A stretch of 64,000 nt of DNA from DATBVX01 sp963810775 (lineage in GTDB: Bacteria > Pseudomonadota > Gammaproteobacteria > Steroidobacterales > Steroidobacteraceae). Below, one piece after another: positions 44,765-53,723 of this stretch; within the stretch, counting starts at the first letter, position 1, and the number at the start of each line of letters is the position of its first letter. A program made the position numbers and the translations under genes. Under the pieces are notes generated by a model, which ran no database searches, had not been told where the DNA came from, and saw nothing but the letters and a program-made list of their open reading frames with translations. Location of the stretch: NCBI GenBank assembly GCA_963810775.1, contig CAWEOT010000010.1, forward strand, positions 1 to 64,000. Direction: 5' to 3'.

Positions 44765-46615
44765 ATGTCGGCCAACATCCAGAGCACCACCGATCTGCGT
44801 CCCAGCGGTTCGAAGCTCGATCTGATCCGTGCCACGGTTGCCGCCATCTCGCGCCATGGCCTGTCGGAATTGACGTCCGCCAAGATCGCAGGCGCGGCGG
44901 GCCACACGGCCGCTTCAATCAACTTTCACTTCGGCTCCAAGGAGGCACTGCTCCTCGCCACGCTGCGCGAGGTCTCGGAGGAGTTTGCCGAGAGCATGGC
45001 GACCGTGCTCGCCGAAGCGGGTGACGACGCATTGCTGGGTCTGCTTGGAATCATCGATGCGAGCCTCAGCCGGCGACTGAGCGACTCGCACAAGATCGCA
45101 GTGTGGTACGCATTTCTGGCCGAGTCGAACGCGCGGCGGGATTACCAGCGCATTTGCGGTGATCGCGACCAGTCATACAGCCAGACCGTCAAGATGCTTT
45201 GCACGCGGCTGATCGCCGACCGCGGCGTCGAGGGTTGGCCCGACGCCGAGGCCGTCGCGCTCGGCCTGGCTGGTCTCATTGATCAGCTGTGGCAGGGCAT
45301 TCTGTTCGAAGGCGATGACTTCGATCGTGACGCCGCCAAACGCCAGTGCCGCGCCTACCTGTGCAGCGTTTTCCCGTGGCTCGCCGATCGCATCGAGGCA
45401 ACTGCGCCGGCGAAGGCAAAGGGTCGAGCTTTGCAGCCGGAAGTGCAGACGCCGACAGATCCGGCGCTGCGCTACACCCTGCCGGCCTGGGTCTATCACA
45501 GTGAGGAGTTTTACGAGCTCGAGAAGGAGCGGCTCTTTCTGCCTTCATGGCAGATCGTCTGTCATGTCAGCGAGCTCGCTTCTGCCGGGGACTATGTCAC
45601 GTTCGAGTTCTTCGGCCGGCGGGGCTTCGTCATCCGTGATGACGCCGGAACGCTGCGTGCCTTTGATAATGTGTGCGCGCATCGCGCGCACGCGATCGTG
45701 GGTGGGCAGAGCGGTCATTGCGCGAAATTCCTGACCTGCCCGTACCACGGCTGGACCTATCATCTCGATGGACGCAATCGCAGTGTCAGCGCACCAGACA
45801 CGTTCCCGAAGTTCGATCGCTCGAAGTTCGGACTCAAGCCGCTCGAGCTCGAAGTGTTCTGCGGCATGGTGTTCGTGAGGTTCCGCTCGGGCGAAGGCAG
45901 CGTCGCAGAGCGCATGGAGCCGCACCAGGCGGAGCTTGCGCACTATCGGATCGAGCAGATGGTGCCGCTCGATGAACTCTGGGTTCACGACGTGGAGATC
46001 GACTGGAAGAACCTGGTCGAGAACTATGTCGAGGACTACCACTTCCCCATGGGTCACCCGGGTCTCTCGGCATTGATGGAGTCACAGTACGATCGCGAGA
46101 TCCTGCCTGCGGGCACGATGCGCTTGAGTCACCGGATGCGCGCGACACCGCTCAAGTCATGGAGCGCGCAGAACTATGCGAAGTTTCTGCCGACGATCGA
46201 ACACCTGCCCGAGGACCTGCGTCGCCGCTGGACCTATATCGGGCTGTTCCCCAATGTATTCTTCGATATCTACCCGGAGTGGCTCGACTTCTTCCAGTTG
46301 GTGCCGACCGGGCCCGGGCGAACGCAGATTCGCGCTCGCTCGTATGGTTTCCCGGATGACCGCCGTGAGATGCGGGCCGCGCGCTGGCTGTGCGCGCGCC
46401 TCAATTCACGTGTGCAGGCGGAGGACGAAGTGCTCACGCGCTCGGTGCAGAAGGGGCTCTCGTCCGGCGCGTATACGCAGGGCATCCTCTCGTCCAAGGA
46501 GATCGTGCTGGGCGGGTTTCAGGACTGGATCAGGGCTCGTCTGCCCGTGACGCAGCTTACGCAGGCGCCACCACGCGGCACAGTCGCGGCACGCAATTCC
46601 AGCCTGGCGACCTGA
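44765..46615 (+). CDS. TetR/BetI-type repressor fused to a Rieske oxygenase alpha subunit
   Basis: The 616-aa single frame holds two proteins. Residues ~14-210 are a TetR regulator: HTH with LTSAKIAGAAGHTAASINFH FGSKEAL, then a BetI-like C-terminal domain (KIAVWYAFLAESNARRDYQR). After a short linker (~211-235), residues ~236-595 are an aromatic-ring-hydroxylating oxygenase alpha subunit: Rieske ligands C304, H306, C325, H328; mononuclear iron H426, H431 and probably D554; bridging position E423, as in carnitine oxygenase CntA rather than the usual Asp. No reductase gene is seen. ATG 44765 follows a GGGAG; the longer start lies inside the palindrome. The protein might be a substrate-responsive regulator-enzyme. 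Confidence 0.92.
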   Translation: MSANIQSTTDLRPSGSKLDLIRATVAAISRHGLSELTSAKIAGAAGHTAASINFHFGSKEALLLATLREVSEEFAESMATVLAEAGDDALLGLLGIIDASLSRRLSDSHKIAVWYAFLAESNARRDYQRICGDRDQSYSQTVKMLCTRLIADRGVEGWPDAEAVALGLAGLIDQLWQGILFEGDDFDRDAAKRQCRAYLCSVFPWLADRIEATAPAKAKGRALQPEVQTPTDPALRYTLPAWVYHSEEFYELEKERLFLPSWQIVCHVSELASAGDYVTFEFFGRRGFVIRDDAGTLRAFDNVCAHRAHAIVGGQSGHCAKFLTCPYHGWTYHLDGRNRSVSAPDTFPKFDRSKFGLKPLELEVFCGMVFVRFRSGEGSVAERMEPHQAELAHYRIEQMVPLDELWVHDVEIDWKNLVENYVEDYHFPMGHPGLSALMESQYDREILPAGTMRLSHRMRATPLKSWSAQNYAKFLPTIEHLPEDLRRRWTYIGLFPNVFFDIYPEWLDFFQLVPTGPGRTQIRARSYGFPDDRREMRAARWLCARLNSRVQAEDEVLTRSVQKGLSSGAYTQGILSSKEIVLGGFQDWIRARLPVTQLTQAPPRGTVAARNSSLAT

Positions 46616-46626
46616 CGAGCGCCGGA

Positions 46627-48021
46627 TCAGATCGCGCGCAGATACCACTCGTAGTCGCGATCCGTGATCTCGGCGTGGAAGCGGTCGCATTCTTCACGGC
46701 GACAGGTGGCGAACAGCGCGTGATAGCGCTTGCCCAGGTACTGCGGCAGCACGGTTCCCTTGTCGAATGCGTCGAGCGCCGCTTCCCAGCGCAGCGGCAG
46801 CCCAACCCTTTCCTCGATGACCTCGCCCTGCGCAACCATCGGGCCGGGTTCGATGCGGTTAGTGATTCCGTGATGAATGCCCGCGAGTATCGCCGCCATC
46901 ACCAGATACGGGTTCCCATCTGCCCCGCCGGGTCGGTGTTCGATACGCGTGTCCTCGGGTCCTGACAGTGGCACGCGCAGCGCGACCCCACGATGATTGA
47001 CGCCCCAGTTGGGCGCGAGCGGGACGAACAGACCCGGCCGATAGCGCCGATAAGAATTCGCCGTGGGCGCGAAGATCGCCATGGATTCGGCCATCGTTGC
47101 TGCGAGCCCGCCGACGGCGTGTCGCAAGGTGGCGGAGAATCGCTGCTCGGAGCCCGATCCAGCAAACACGTTGCGACCGGACTTGTCCGTCAGGCTCACG
47201 TGCACGTGCAGGCTGGAACCGGCTGATTGCGCAAAGGGTTTCGCCATGAAGCTCGCGCCCAGACCGTGACGTCTCGCGACAGCCTTGACCGCCCGCTTCA
47301 AGAGTACGGCGTGGTCGCACGCAAGTTCCGCATTGGCCACATGACGCAAATTCACCTCGAACTGGCCAGGCGAGAATTCCTTCAACGTGGCGCCCGCGGG
47401 GATGTTCTGTGCTTCGCAGACCGCGTACAGCTCGGCCAGGAACGGATCGACATCCTCGACGTCCTCCATGCTGCCGTACTGAGGACCATCCTGGAGCCGA
47501 CGTGTCCCGGGGATGTACCCAACCTTCGGGGAGGGGCGAGAGCCGTCCGAGTCGGGATCCGCTGAATCGAGCAGATAGAACTCGAGCTCCGTCGCCGCCA
47601 CGGCCGTCAGCCCCAATTCCTGCAGCGGTCGTGCAGCGTTTCTCAGCACCTGGCGCGGATCGGCGAAGAACGGTTCACCACTCGAACTCGCCATCGCGAG
47701 CAGCACCTGCGCAGTTGGCACTTGCGCCCAGGGCACCGGCGCCAGGGAGCCAGGCACGGCCGTCGAGATCACGTCCGGATCACCGTCACGGCTCCCGTCG
47801 TCTATGCGCTCGAAAGTCTGCCCCTTGCTGTCGAGCAACACAGTTGCGCCACAGAAGTTAAGGCCTCCCTTGAAGGGCTTGGCGAACTCGTCACGGATCA
47901 CGCGCTTGCCGCGCAGGATTCCCAGCATGTCCGGTTGCAGGAGCTCGAGCAGCTGCGTGTCTGGGTGGCGCTCGAGAAAGGCATGCAGTTCCCCAGGCGC
48001 GCGATTGGTGTCTTTGTTCAT
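46627..48021 (-). CDS. Glutamine synthetase-like gamma-glutamylamine synthetase (PuuA type)
   Basis: The ~464-aa protein has the GS fold: ATELEFYLLD (metal Glu), NLRHVANAELACDHAVLLKR, AGSSLHVHVSL (ammonia/ATP-side His), ANSYRRYRPG, and RIEHRPGGADGNPYLVMAAI with the glutamate-binding Arg. This is the GS class that in E. coli PuuA ligates glutamate to putrescine; the adenylylation-site Tyr loop of classical GlnA is absent. It is last in the eight-gene operon, its ATG overlapping the previous stop (ATGA). A role in gamma-glutamylating an imported amine fits the PotDABC importer nearby. Confidence 0.88.
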   Translation of the reverse strand: MNKDTNRAPGELHAFLERHPDTQLLELLQPDMLGILRGKRVIRDEFAKPFKGGLNFCGATVLLDSKGQTFERIDDGSRDGDPDVISTAVPGSLAPVPWAQVPTAQVLLAMASSSGEPFFADPRQVLRNAARPLQELGLTAVAATELEFYLLDSADPDSDGSRPSPKVGYIPGTRRLQDGPQYGSMEDVEDVDPFLAELYAVCEAQNIPAGATLKEFSPGQFEVNLRHVANAELACDHAVLLKRAVKAVARRHGLGASFMAKPFAQSAGSSLHVHVSLTDKSGRNVFAGSGSEQRFSATLRHAVGGLAATMAESMAIFAPTANSYRRYRPGLFVPLAPNWGVNHRGVALRVPLSGPEDTRIEHRPGGADGNPYLVMAAILAGIHHGITNRIEPGPMVAQGEVIEERVGLPLRWEAALDAFDKGTVLPQYLGKRYHALFATCRREECDRFHAEITDRDYEWYLRAI

Positions 48022-48854
48022 GAGTTTTTTCCCACCGATTTCCCTATGGCGCGGGTGCTGCGCCACGCGATCGCGGCCTTCGCCCCTTCACGTTTCAGGA
48101 TGGCATTGAATTCGCGGGACTCCGCCGTCTCGGACGTTTCAATGATGACGTTGAGCTCGAGCGCCTGCAGCAAGGCCTCGCGCATGCCGCCGATGTCGAG
48201 GCTGCGGTTGATCGCCTGCTTCGTCAGTTTCACGGCCAGCGGATCGTTGGCGGCAACGCGCCGGGCGAGCTCGAACGTCCGCTCGAGCGCCTGCCCAGCG
48301 GGGACAACACGATTGATCAGCCCCATGTCGAGCGCATCGGCTGCGCTGACGCGATCATCGCCACTGAGGAGCAGATACTTTGCGCACTTCGGACCGGCAA
48401 GCCACGGCAGCAGCATCGCCACGATGCCGCTTCCGAACCGGACCTCGGGCGCACCGAAGAAGCAGTCTTCAGACGCCAGCGTGATATCGCAGGCGAGCGC
48501 GAGTTCCATGGCGCTGCCGAGGCAGTAGCCATGGGCTGCAGCGAGCGTGACCTTGGGACAATCCCAGAAGCGCATGATGATCTCAAAGTCGTTGCGCAAC
48601 GCCTGGCGGACGTCCTCGGGGTCGGGCTTGCCGCCATCGGCGATTTCCATGTCCAGGTCGAAACCAGCGGAGAATGCGCGCCCCACACCTGCGAGCACGA
48701 TTGCGCGAACCGACGGGTCGGCTTCCGCGACGTCGAGCGCACTTCCAAGTTGAGCGATCATCTCTTTGTTGATCGCGTTCAGTTTGTCGGGCCGGTTGAG
48801 CATCAACAGGGCGATGCCATCGCGAAGCTCGCTGCAAACCAATGCGCCAGTCAT
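48018..48854 (-). CDS. Enoyl-CoA hydratase/isomerase family protein
   Basis: The ~278-aa protein shows the crotonase fold: LNRPDKLNAINKEM, the oxyanion-hole segments GRAFSAGFDLD and AAHGYCLGSAMELALACD, and GAPEVRFG where classical hydratases carry the catalytic Glu. It would hydrate or isomerise an acyl-CoA in the pathway that also has an acyl-CoA dehydrogenase and an acyl-CoA synthetase. ATG 48854 is chosen because the family N-terminus begins there. The start follows the aldehyde dehydrogenase stop by 11 bp and its stop overlaps the GS start. Confidence 0.9.
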   Translation of the reverse strand: MTGALVCSELRDGIALLMLNRPDKLNAINKEMIAQLGSALDVAEADPSVRAIVLAGVGRAFSAGFDLDMEIADGGKPDPEDVRQALRNDFEIIMRFWDCPKVTLAAAHGYCLGSAMELALACDITLASEDCFFGAPEVRFGSGIVAMLLPWLAGPKCAKYLLLSGDDRVSAADALDMGLINRVVPAGQALERTFELARRVAANDPLAVKLTKQAINRSLDIGGMREALLQALELNVIIETSETAESREFNAILKREGAKAAIAWRSTRAIGKSVGKNS

Positions 48855-48865
48855 CTGCGACCACC

Positions 48866-50386
48866 TCAGGACAGCCGGAACCACGCGGATTTCGACTGCA
48901 TGTAGCTCTTGATGCTGTCGAAGCACTTGTCGCGCGCATGACCCGACTGCTTGTAGCCGCCAAACGGCTGCGTCATGTCGCCTTCGTCGAAGGAGTTGAT
49001 CCAGATGACGCCGGCTTCGATCCCGCGCACCAGCCGGAACGCGGTGTCGATGTTGCGAGTCCAGACGCCGGCGGCGAGCCCGTAGATCGTGTCATTTGCA
49101 ATCGCGATGGCCTCGTCCACTCCGTCGAATGGAATCACCGTGGCCACGGGCCCGAAGACCTCCTGGCGGGCGATCGTCATATCGTTGCGCACGTCGGTGA
49201 AGAGGGTAGGGCTGACATATGCGCCTGCATCCATATCCCGCGGTGCGCTGCCGCCGAACTGTAGACGCGCTCCCTCGCGCCGGGCCGTCTCGATCATGCT
49301 CAGCACGCGTTGCTGCGCTTCGCGGGTCACGAGTGGGCCCATGGTGGTCGCGGGATCGAGCGGATCACCCGGCTGAAAGGCGTCCTTGCCGAGTTCGATG
49401 AATCGCTCGACGAACCGCTCGTGGAGCGAGCGATCGACGAGCAGACGCGAGCCGGCATTGCAGACCTCACCCATGTTGGAGAAGATCCCGCGGTACGCCG
49501 CGGTGACCGCACGATCCAGATCCGCAACGTCGGCCAGGAACACCTGTGGTGACTTGCCGCCGCACTCGAGCGCGACCTGCTTCATGTTCGATTGTCCTGC
49601 GTACTGCAGGATGAGCTTTCCGACCTCGGTCGAGCCGGTGAAGGTGATCTTCGCAACGTCGGCGTGCAGCGCGAGCGCCTTGCCAGCGACTTCACCCAGT
49701 CCATTGACGACGTTGAACACACCCGGCGGCCCGCCCGCCTCGACGAACAGCTCCGCAAGTCGCAGGCAACTCATGGGCGCCTGTTCCGCGGGCTTCAGTA
49801 CGACCGTGTTGCCGGCGGCCAGCGCGGGAGCGATCTTCCACACGGCCATCAGCAGCGGATAGTTCCACGGCGAGATCGCGCCGACGACGCCGAGCGGCTC
49901 GCGCAGAACCATGTGCATGACGCCGGCTTCCGTGTTCGTGACGCTGCCCTCGATCTTGTCTACGCACTCCGCCATGAATCGAATCGTGTCGATGACGGAA
50001 GGCAGATCGACACCGACCACGTCGGTGATCGGTTTGCCCATATCGAGTGTTTCCAGCACCGCGAGGGACTCAGCATGCTGTTCCACCAGGTTCGCGAAAC
50101 GATACAAGATCTCCATGCGCTGCCGTGGCGCGATCCGTGACCATGACCCGTCCTTGAACGCGCGCTTCGCCGCAGCGACTGCACGATCGATGTCCTGCTC
50201 GGTGCCTGCGGACATCTCCGCGAGCGGTTCGCCGGTGGCCGGATTGATGGTCGCGAATCGTTCGCCTTTCGCAGCATCGATGTATCGACCCTCGATGAAG
50301 AGGCGTGTCTCGATGCGGGCACTCGCAGTCTTCGCCGCAGCTTGCCAGCGCACCTTGTCGTAATTGCCTAGTACTTGAAGGCTCAT
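48866..50386 (-). CDS. NAD(P)-dependent aldehyde dehydrogenase
   Basis: The 506-aa protein is a complete ALDH: SPWNYPLLMAVWKIAPALAA and the Rossmann TGSTEVGK, catalytic Glu in LECGGKSPQ, catalytic Cys in NMGEVCNAGSR and EVFGPVATVIPF. It is closest in look to PuuC/betaine-aldehyde type enzymes that oxidise aminoaldehydes. It could act on the aldehyde produced by the aminotransferase or the flavin oxidoreductases of this operon. Its start overlaps the stop of the acyl-CoA synthetase gene (ATGA), so the two are coupled. Confidence 0.94.
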   Translation of the reverse strand: MSLQVLGNYDKVRWQAAAKTASARIETRLFIEGRYIDAAKGERFATINPATGEPLAEMSAGTEQDIDRAVAAAKRAFKDGSWSRIAPRQRMEILYRFANLVEQHAESLAVLETLDMGKPITDVVGVDLPSVIDTIRFMAECVDKIEGSVTNTEAGVMHMVLREPLGVVGAISPWNYPLLMAVWKIAPALAAGNTVVLKPAEQAPMSCLRLAELFVEAGGPPGVFNVVNGLGEVAGKALALHADVAKITFTGSTEVGKLILQYAGQSNMKQVALECGGKSPQVFLADVADLDRAVTAAYRGIFSNMGEVCNAGSRLLVDRSLHERFVERFIELGKDAFQPGDPLDPATTMGPLVTREAQQRVLSMIETARREGARLQFGGSAPRDMDAGAYVSPTLFTDVRNDMTIARQEVFGPVATVIPFDGVDEAIAIANDTIYGLAAGVWTRNIDTAFRLVRGIEAGVIWINSFDEGDMTQPFGGYKQSGHARDKCFDSIKSYMQSKSAWFRLS

Positions 50387-52503
50387 CGAGCTTGCCTCGC
50401 TTGTGACTCGGTCTGGAGATGCGACTGGCGACCGACGATGAGTGCATCAACGATGATGCAACCATTCGCGTGCATGATCACCGGATTCAAATCGATCTCA
50501 CCGACTCGATCGCCGAGACCGGCGATCACCGCGGAAAACTGCGCCGCCGTCCTGCAGAATGCGTCCACGGCCAGCGGCGGCTTATAGCGCGGGCTGTGCA
50601 GGAGAGCGCCGAGCTTCAGCCGCTCGACTAACCTATGGGCCTCGGCGACATCGAAGGGCGGCAAAGCATAGACCACATCGGCGAGTGCCTCCACGTGCAC
50701 GCCGCCGAATCCGACCAGCACGACGGGTCCGAACTGATCGTCGTGAACCATGCCAAGCAGCATTTCTACGCCCGGTGCGCGCACCATCGGTGCTACGAGT
50801 GCGCGCGGACCGATGCGGTTCGACAGATCCTGGTAGGCAGCGGTGAGATCGGCTTCACCTTCGATATTGATCCGTACACCGTCTCGGTCCGACTTGTGGT
50901 CAATGCCGCGCATGGCAGTCTTGAGGACGACGGGGTAGCCGAGCTCACGCGCGGCTGCGCGCGCTTCCAGCGCGCTCTCGACGATGCGACCCGCGTTGCC
51001 GGGTAACTGAAAATCCCTCAACAACGTCATCGCCTCGTTTTCATCGAGCTTGCCGTGGCCCGCAAGATAGGTACGCCACTTGGTGAGAACCGGCTCCGGC
51101 GGCTCGAACAGAGGCCCGTGCTCGCGCGCTTGATGGTCGCGATAGTCCAGCAGGCACTTCGCCCCGCGCAGAAACGAACGGACGCCGTCGAGCACCGGGA
51201 AACCTGCACGTGTCGAGACGATGACCTGCGCATCCGTTCCGGTGCCCTGGCGATTGGCAACGAGAAACGCCGGCTTGCCGGAAGCCGCGTGCCCCGCGCG
51301 CAGGTAGTCCAGATAATCCGAATGGATGCCGCCCCCTGCGACGCGATCATGGATGACCGCTCCGAAGGCAGCGCCCGGATCACACATCAACGCGGAGAAG
51401 CATTCCTGCATCGCAACGTGGTAGTCCGGGCCGCCGGTGCTCCAGGCATCGAGGGGGTTGATCGGTGGCAAGCCGGGATCAAGGAGTGTCGCAAGCCGCG
51501 CCGTGGTTGCGGAGCAGATCTGCGTGAGCGGCACGCGCGCCTCATGAGCCAGATCGATGAGCAGCTGGCGTTCACCGCCCGAGTCGTGAATCGATACCAG
51601 ACCGCCGGCCCCGACGGGATGCGGTTGCGCGAACATGATGAGGGCTGTAGCGAGCTCATCCATGTCATCCACGCGCTGCACGCCGTAGCGATCGAACAGC
51701 GCCTGATACACAGCGTCCTCGCCGGCGATGGCACCCGAATGAGAGACGGCCAGGCTGGCGGAGAGCGTCGTACGACCCACCTTCAGCGCGACGATGGGTA
51801 TGCCGAGCTGTTGTGCCTTACCGAACGCGCGAGCAAGCCCTTGCGGATTACGCGCGGTCTCCATGAAGAGGCCGACGGCGCGGGTCGTCGGCTGATCGAG
51901 CGCGAAGTCCAGGTACTCGTCCATCGTGACAGCCAGTTCCTGGCCGGTCGAGACCACGAGGTTGAAGTCGATGCGCTCCTCGCTGTCGACGATGCCGCAC
52001 ATTCCGGAGCCGGAGTGGCTGATGTAGGCGACGTTTCCACCGCGCGTGTGCGCTCGCGTCTCGAATCCGCACCCCCAGATGCCAGCAGCAAAATTGTAGA
52101 AGCCCATGCCGTTGGCGCCGCAGACCAGGAGTCCCGAAGCGCGAATCTTTGCAAGCACGCGCTCCTGGAGATTCGGCTTGCGATCCTGCGCGAGCACGAG
52201 TGATGACATCATCGTCGCGGCGCGCGCGCCGTGAGCGATGGCATCGTCGAGCGCTGCCTCGATGCGCTCGTCGCTGACCGCGAAGATCACGTGCTCGACC
52301 GGCTCCGGCAGGCTCGCGAGCGAAGCAAAGCACGGCACACCGCAGACCGATTGATAGCGAGGGTTGACCGCGAACAGCGGGCCATCGAATTCGCCCTTGA
52401 GGAGGTTGGTGACCGTCGTGCGGCCGACCGTTCCAGCTCGCTCGGTCGCACCCACCACGGCGATGGAGCGGGGACGAAGCAAGGGTTCCAGGCGATGAGG
52501 CAT
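50383..52503 (-). CDS. ADP-forming acetate/acyl-CoA synthetase family protein
   Basis: The ~706-aa protein combines the alpha part (CoA-binding LLRPRSIAVVGATERAGTVG, ligase-CoA segments, phospho-His in AVSHSGAIAGED) with the beta ATP-grasp part (LGYPVVLKTAMRG, VGFGGVHVEALADVVYALPP, EIDLNPVIM) in one chain. The reaction interconverts acyl-CoA, ADP and Pi with free acid, CoA and ATP. In this operon it may activate the acid made by the aldehyde dehydrogenase so that the acyl-CoA dehydrogenase and hydratase can act. ATG 52503 starts the conserved domain. Confidence 0.92.
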   Translation of the reverse strand: MPHRLEPLLRPRSIAVVGATERAGTVGRTTVTNLLKGEFDGPLFAVNPRYQSVCGVPCFASLASLPEPVEHVIFAVSDERIEAALDDAIAHGARAATMMSSLVLAQDRKPNLQERVLAKIRASGLLVCGANGMGFYNFAAGIWGCGFETRAHTRGGNVAYISHSGSGMCGIVDSEERIDFNLVVSTGQELAVTMDEYLDFALDQPTTRAVGLFMETARNPQGLARAFGKAQQLGIPIVALKVGRTTLSASLAVSHSGAIAGEDAVYQALFDRYGVQRVDDMDELATALIMFAQPHPVGAGGLVSIHDSGGERQLLIDLAHEARVPLTQICSATTARLATLLDPGLPPINPLDAWSTGGPDYHVAMQECFSALMCDPGAAFGAVIHDRVAGGGIHSDYLDYLRAGHAASGKPAFLVANRQGTGTDAQVIVSTRAGFPVLDGVRSFLRGAKCLLDYRDHQAREHGPLFEPPEPVLTKWRTYLAGHGKLDENEAMTLLRDFQLPGNAGRIVESALEARAAARELGYPVVLKTAMRGIDHKSDRDGVRINIEGEADLTAAYQDLSNRIGPRALVAPMVRAPGVEMLLGMVHDDQFGPVVLVGFGGVHVEALADVVYALPPFDVAEAHRLVERLKLGALLHSPRYKPPLAVDAFCRTAAQFSAVIAGLGDRVGEIDLNPVIMHANGCIIVDALIVGRQSHLQTESQARQAR

Positions 52504-52526
52504 ATCAGCCCCGAACCGCGCGGCGG

Positions 52527-53723
52527 TCAGAAGTCCGCAGCCGGAGTGGCGCGGCGACGCGGAGGATCGAAGAACACACCTTCGACCACGAGGCATCGCG
52601 CCATCACGCGCGACCATTTGAGCTCGCGCTGGTAATAGATCTCCGCCCAGAGCTCGTCCCCCGGCTTACCCCAGGGCATGTTCAGCGAAGCGAGCGCGAT
52701 GTTCGACTTTGCAGACGGCGACCATTCCGCGGAGGTTACGGTGCCCACGACATTGCCATTGCGGTGCGCGTCGTAGATATAGGAGGAGCGCGCGGGCTTG
52801 TTGCCTTCGACGTCCAGTCTCACCAGCCGATAGCGCGAGCCGCGGCGCTGCTCCTCGAGCAAGGCGCGGCGACCATTGAAATTGGGCTTGCCGAAGTCGA
52901 CCAGACGGCCCAGATCGAGCTCGAACGGCGAGCGTGCACGATCGGGGTGGATCGCCTGGTCGGCGGGCAGGAAATCCACCTGCGCCTGGATGAAACCGGC
53001 CTCGATGCGCGCTACTTCCAGTGCATGAGTGCCCATTGGACGAATCCCGTAAAGCGCTCCTTTTTCGAACAGGGCGTCCCAGAGCTCGAGCGCCTGTGAT
53101 GGCTCGACCCACAGCTCATAGCCGAGATCGCCCGTGAAACCGGTGCGTGAGACCATCAGCTCGCCGCCAGCAAACGGGAAATAGGTGATGCCAAATGGCG
53201 AGAGGCGTTCGATGCCAGAGCATCCGATAGCCTTCAGCACCGCACAGCTGGTGGGTCCCTGGAGAGCGAGGGCGGCAACGTCGTGAGTGTCCTCGACGAT
53301 TGATACGTCGAAGCCGTGAGCTGAGCGCGACAGCCATTCGAGCTGGCGTTCCTGCGAGCAAAGTCGATAGTCGCCTTCGCGAAGGTGAAACACCGTGCCA
53401 TCGTCGATGACCTTGCCGTCGTCGTTGCACCAGACGCTGTAACCCACCCTGCCGGGCTTGATCTTGGCGACATCACGCGTGATCAGCCGGTTCAGGAACG
53501 GCAACGCGTCTGCGCCGGTAATGCGGTGCTTCGTCATCGGCGTGAGATCGAACACCGCGCAGGCGTTACGGATCGCCGCGTATTCCAGCGCCTCGTCGAA
53601 ATACGCATCTGCGGTCGTGTAGTCCTTCCACCGATGCCATTCGTTTAACGTGTTGAGCGCGGACGTGCGTGGATGGAACGGCGTCTGATAGACCGCGGTC
53701 CGGAAATGTTCCTTGTGCTTCAT
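52527..53723 (-). CDS. GcvT-like aminomethyltransferase/demethylase
   Basis: The ~398-aa protein has GcvT and GcvT_C domains: NEWHRWKDYTTADAYFDEAL near the start, the folate-binding region around LTPMTKHRITGADALPFLNR and FTGDLGYELWVEPSQALELW, and the barrel domain with VGTVTSAEWSPSAKSNIALA. Relatives move one-carbon units to tetrahydrofolate from glycine, dimethylglycine, sarcosine or DMSP. With a Rieske oxygenase of the CntA/GbcA style in the cluster, an N-methylated substrate is suggested. Its ATG overlaps the stop of the flavin oxidoreductase (ATGA). Confidence 0.92.
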   Translation of the reverse strand: MKHKEHFRTAVYQTPFHPRTSALNTLNEWHRWKDYTTADAYFDEALEYAAIRNACAVFDLTPMTKHRITGADALPFLNRLITRDVAKIKPGRVGYSVWCNDDGKVIDDGTVFHLREGDYRLCSQERQLEWLSRSAHGFDVSIVEDTHDVAALALQGPTSCAVLKAIGCSGIERLSPFGITYFPFAGGELMVSRTGFTGDLGYELWVEPSQALELWDALFEKGALYGIRPMGTHALEVARIEAGFIQAQVDFLPADQAIHPDRARSPFELDLGRLVDFGKPNFNGRRALLEEQRRGSRYRLVRLDVEGNKPARSSYIYDAHRNGNVVGTVTSAEWSPSAKSNIALASLNMPWGKPGDELWAEIYYQRELKWSRVMARCLVVEGVFFDPPRRRATPAADF

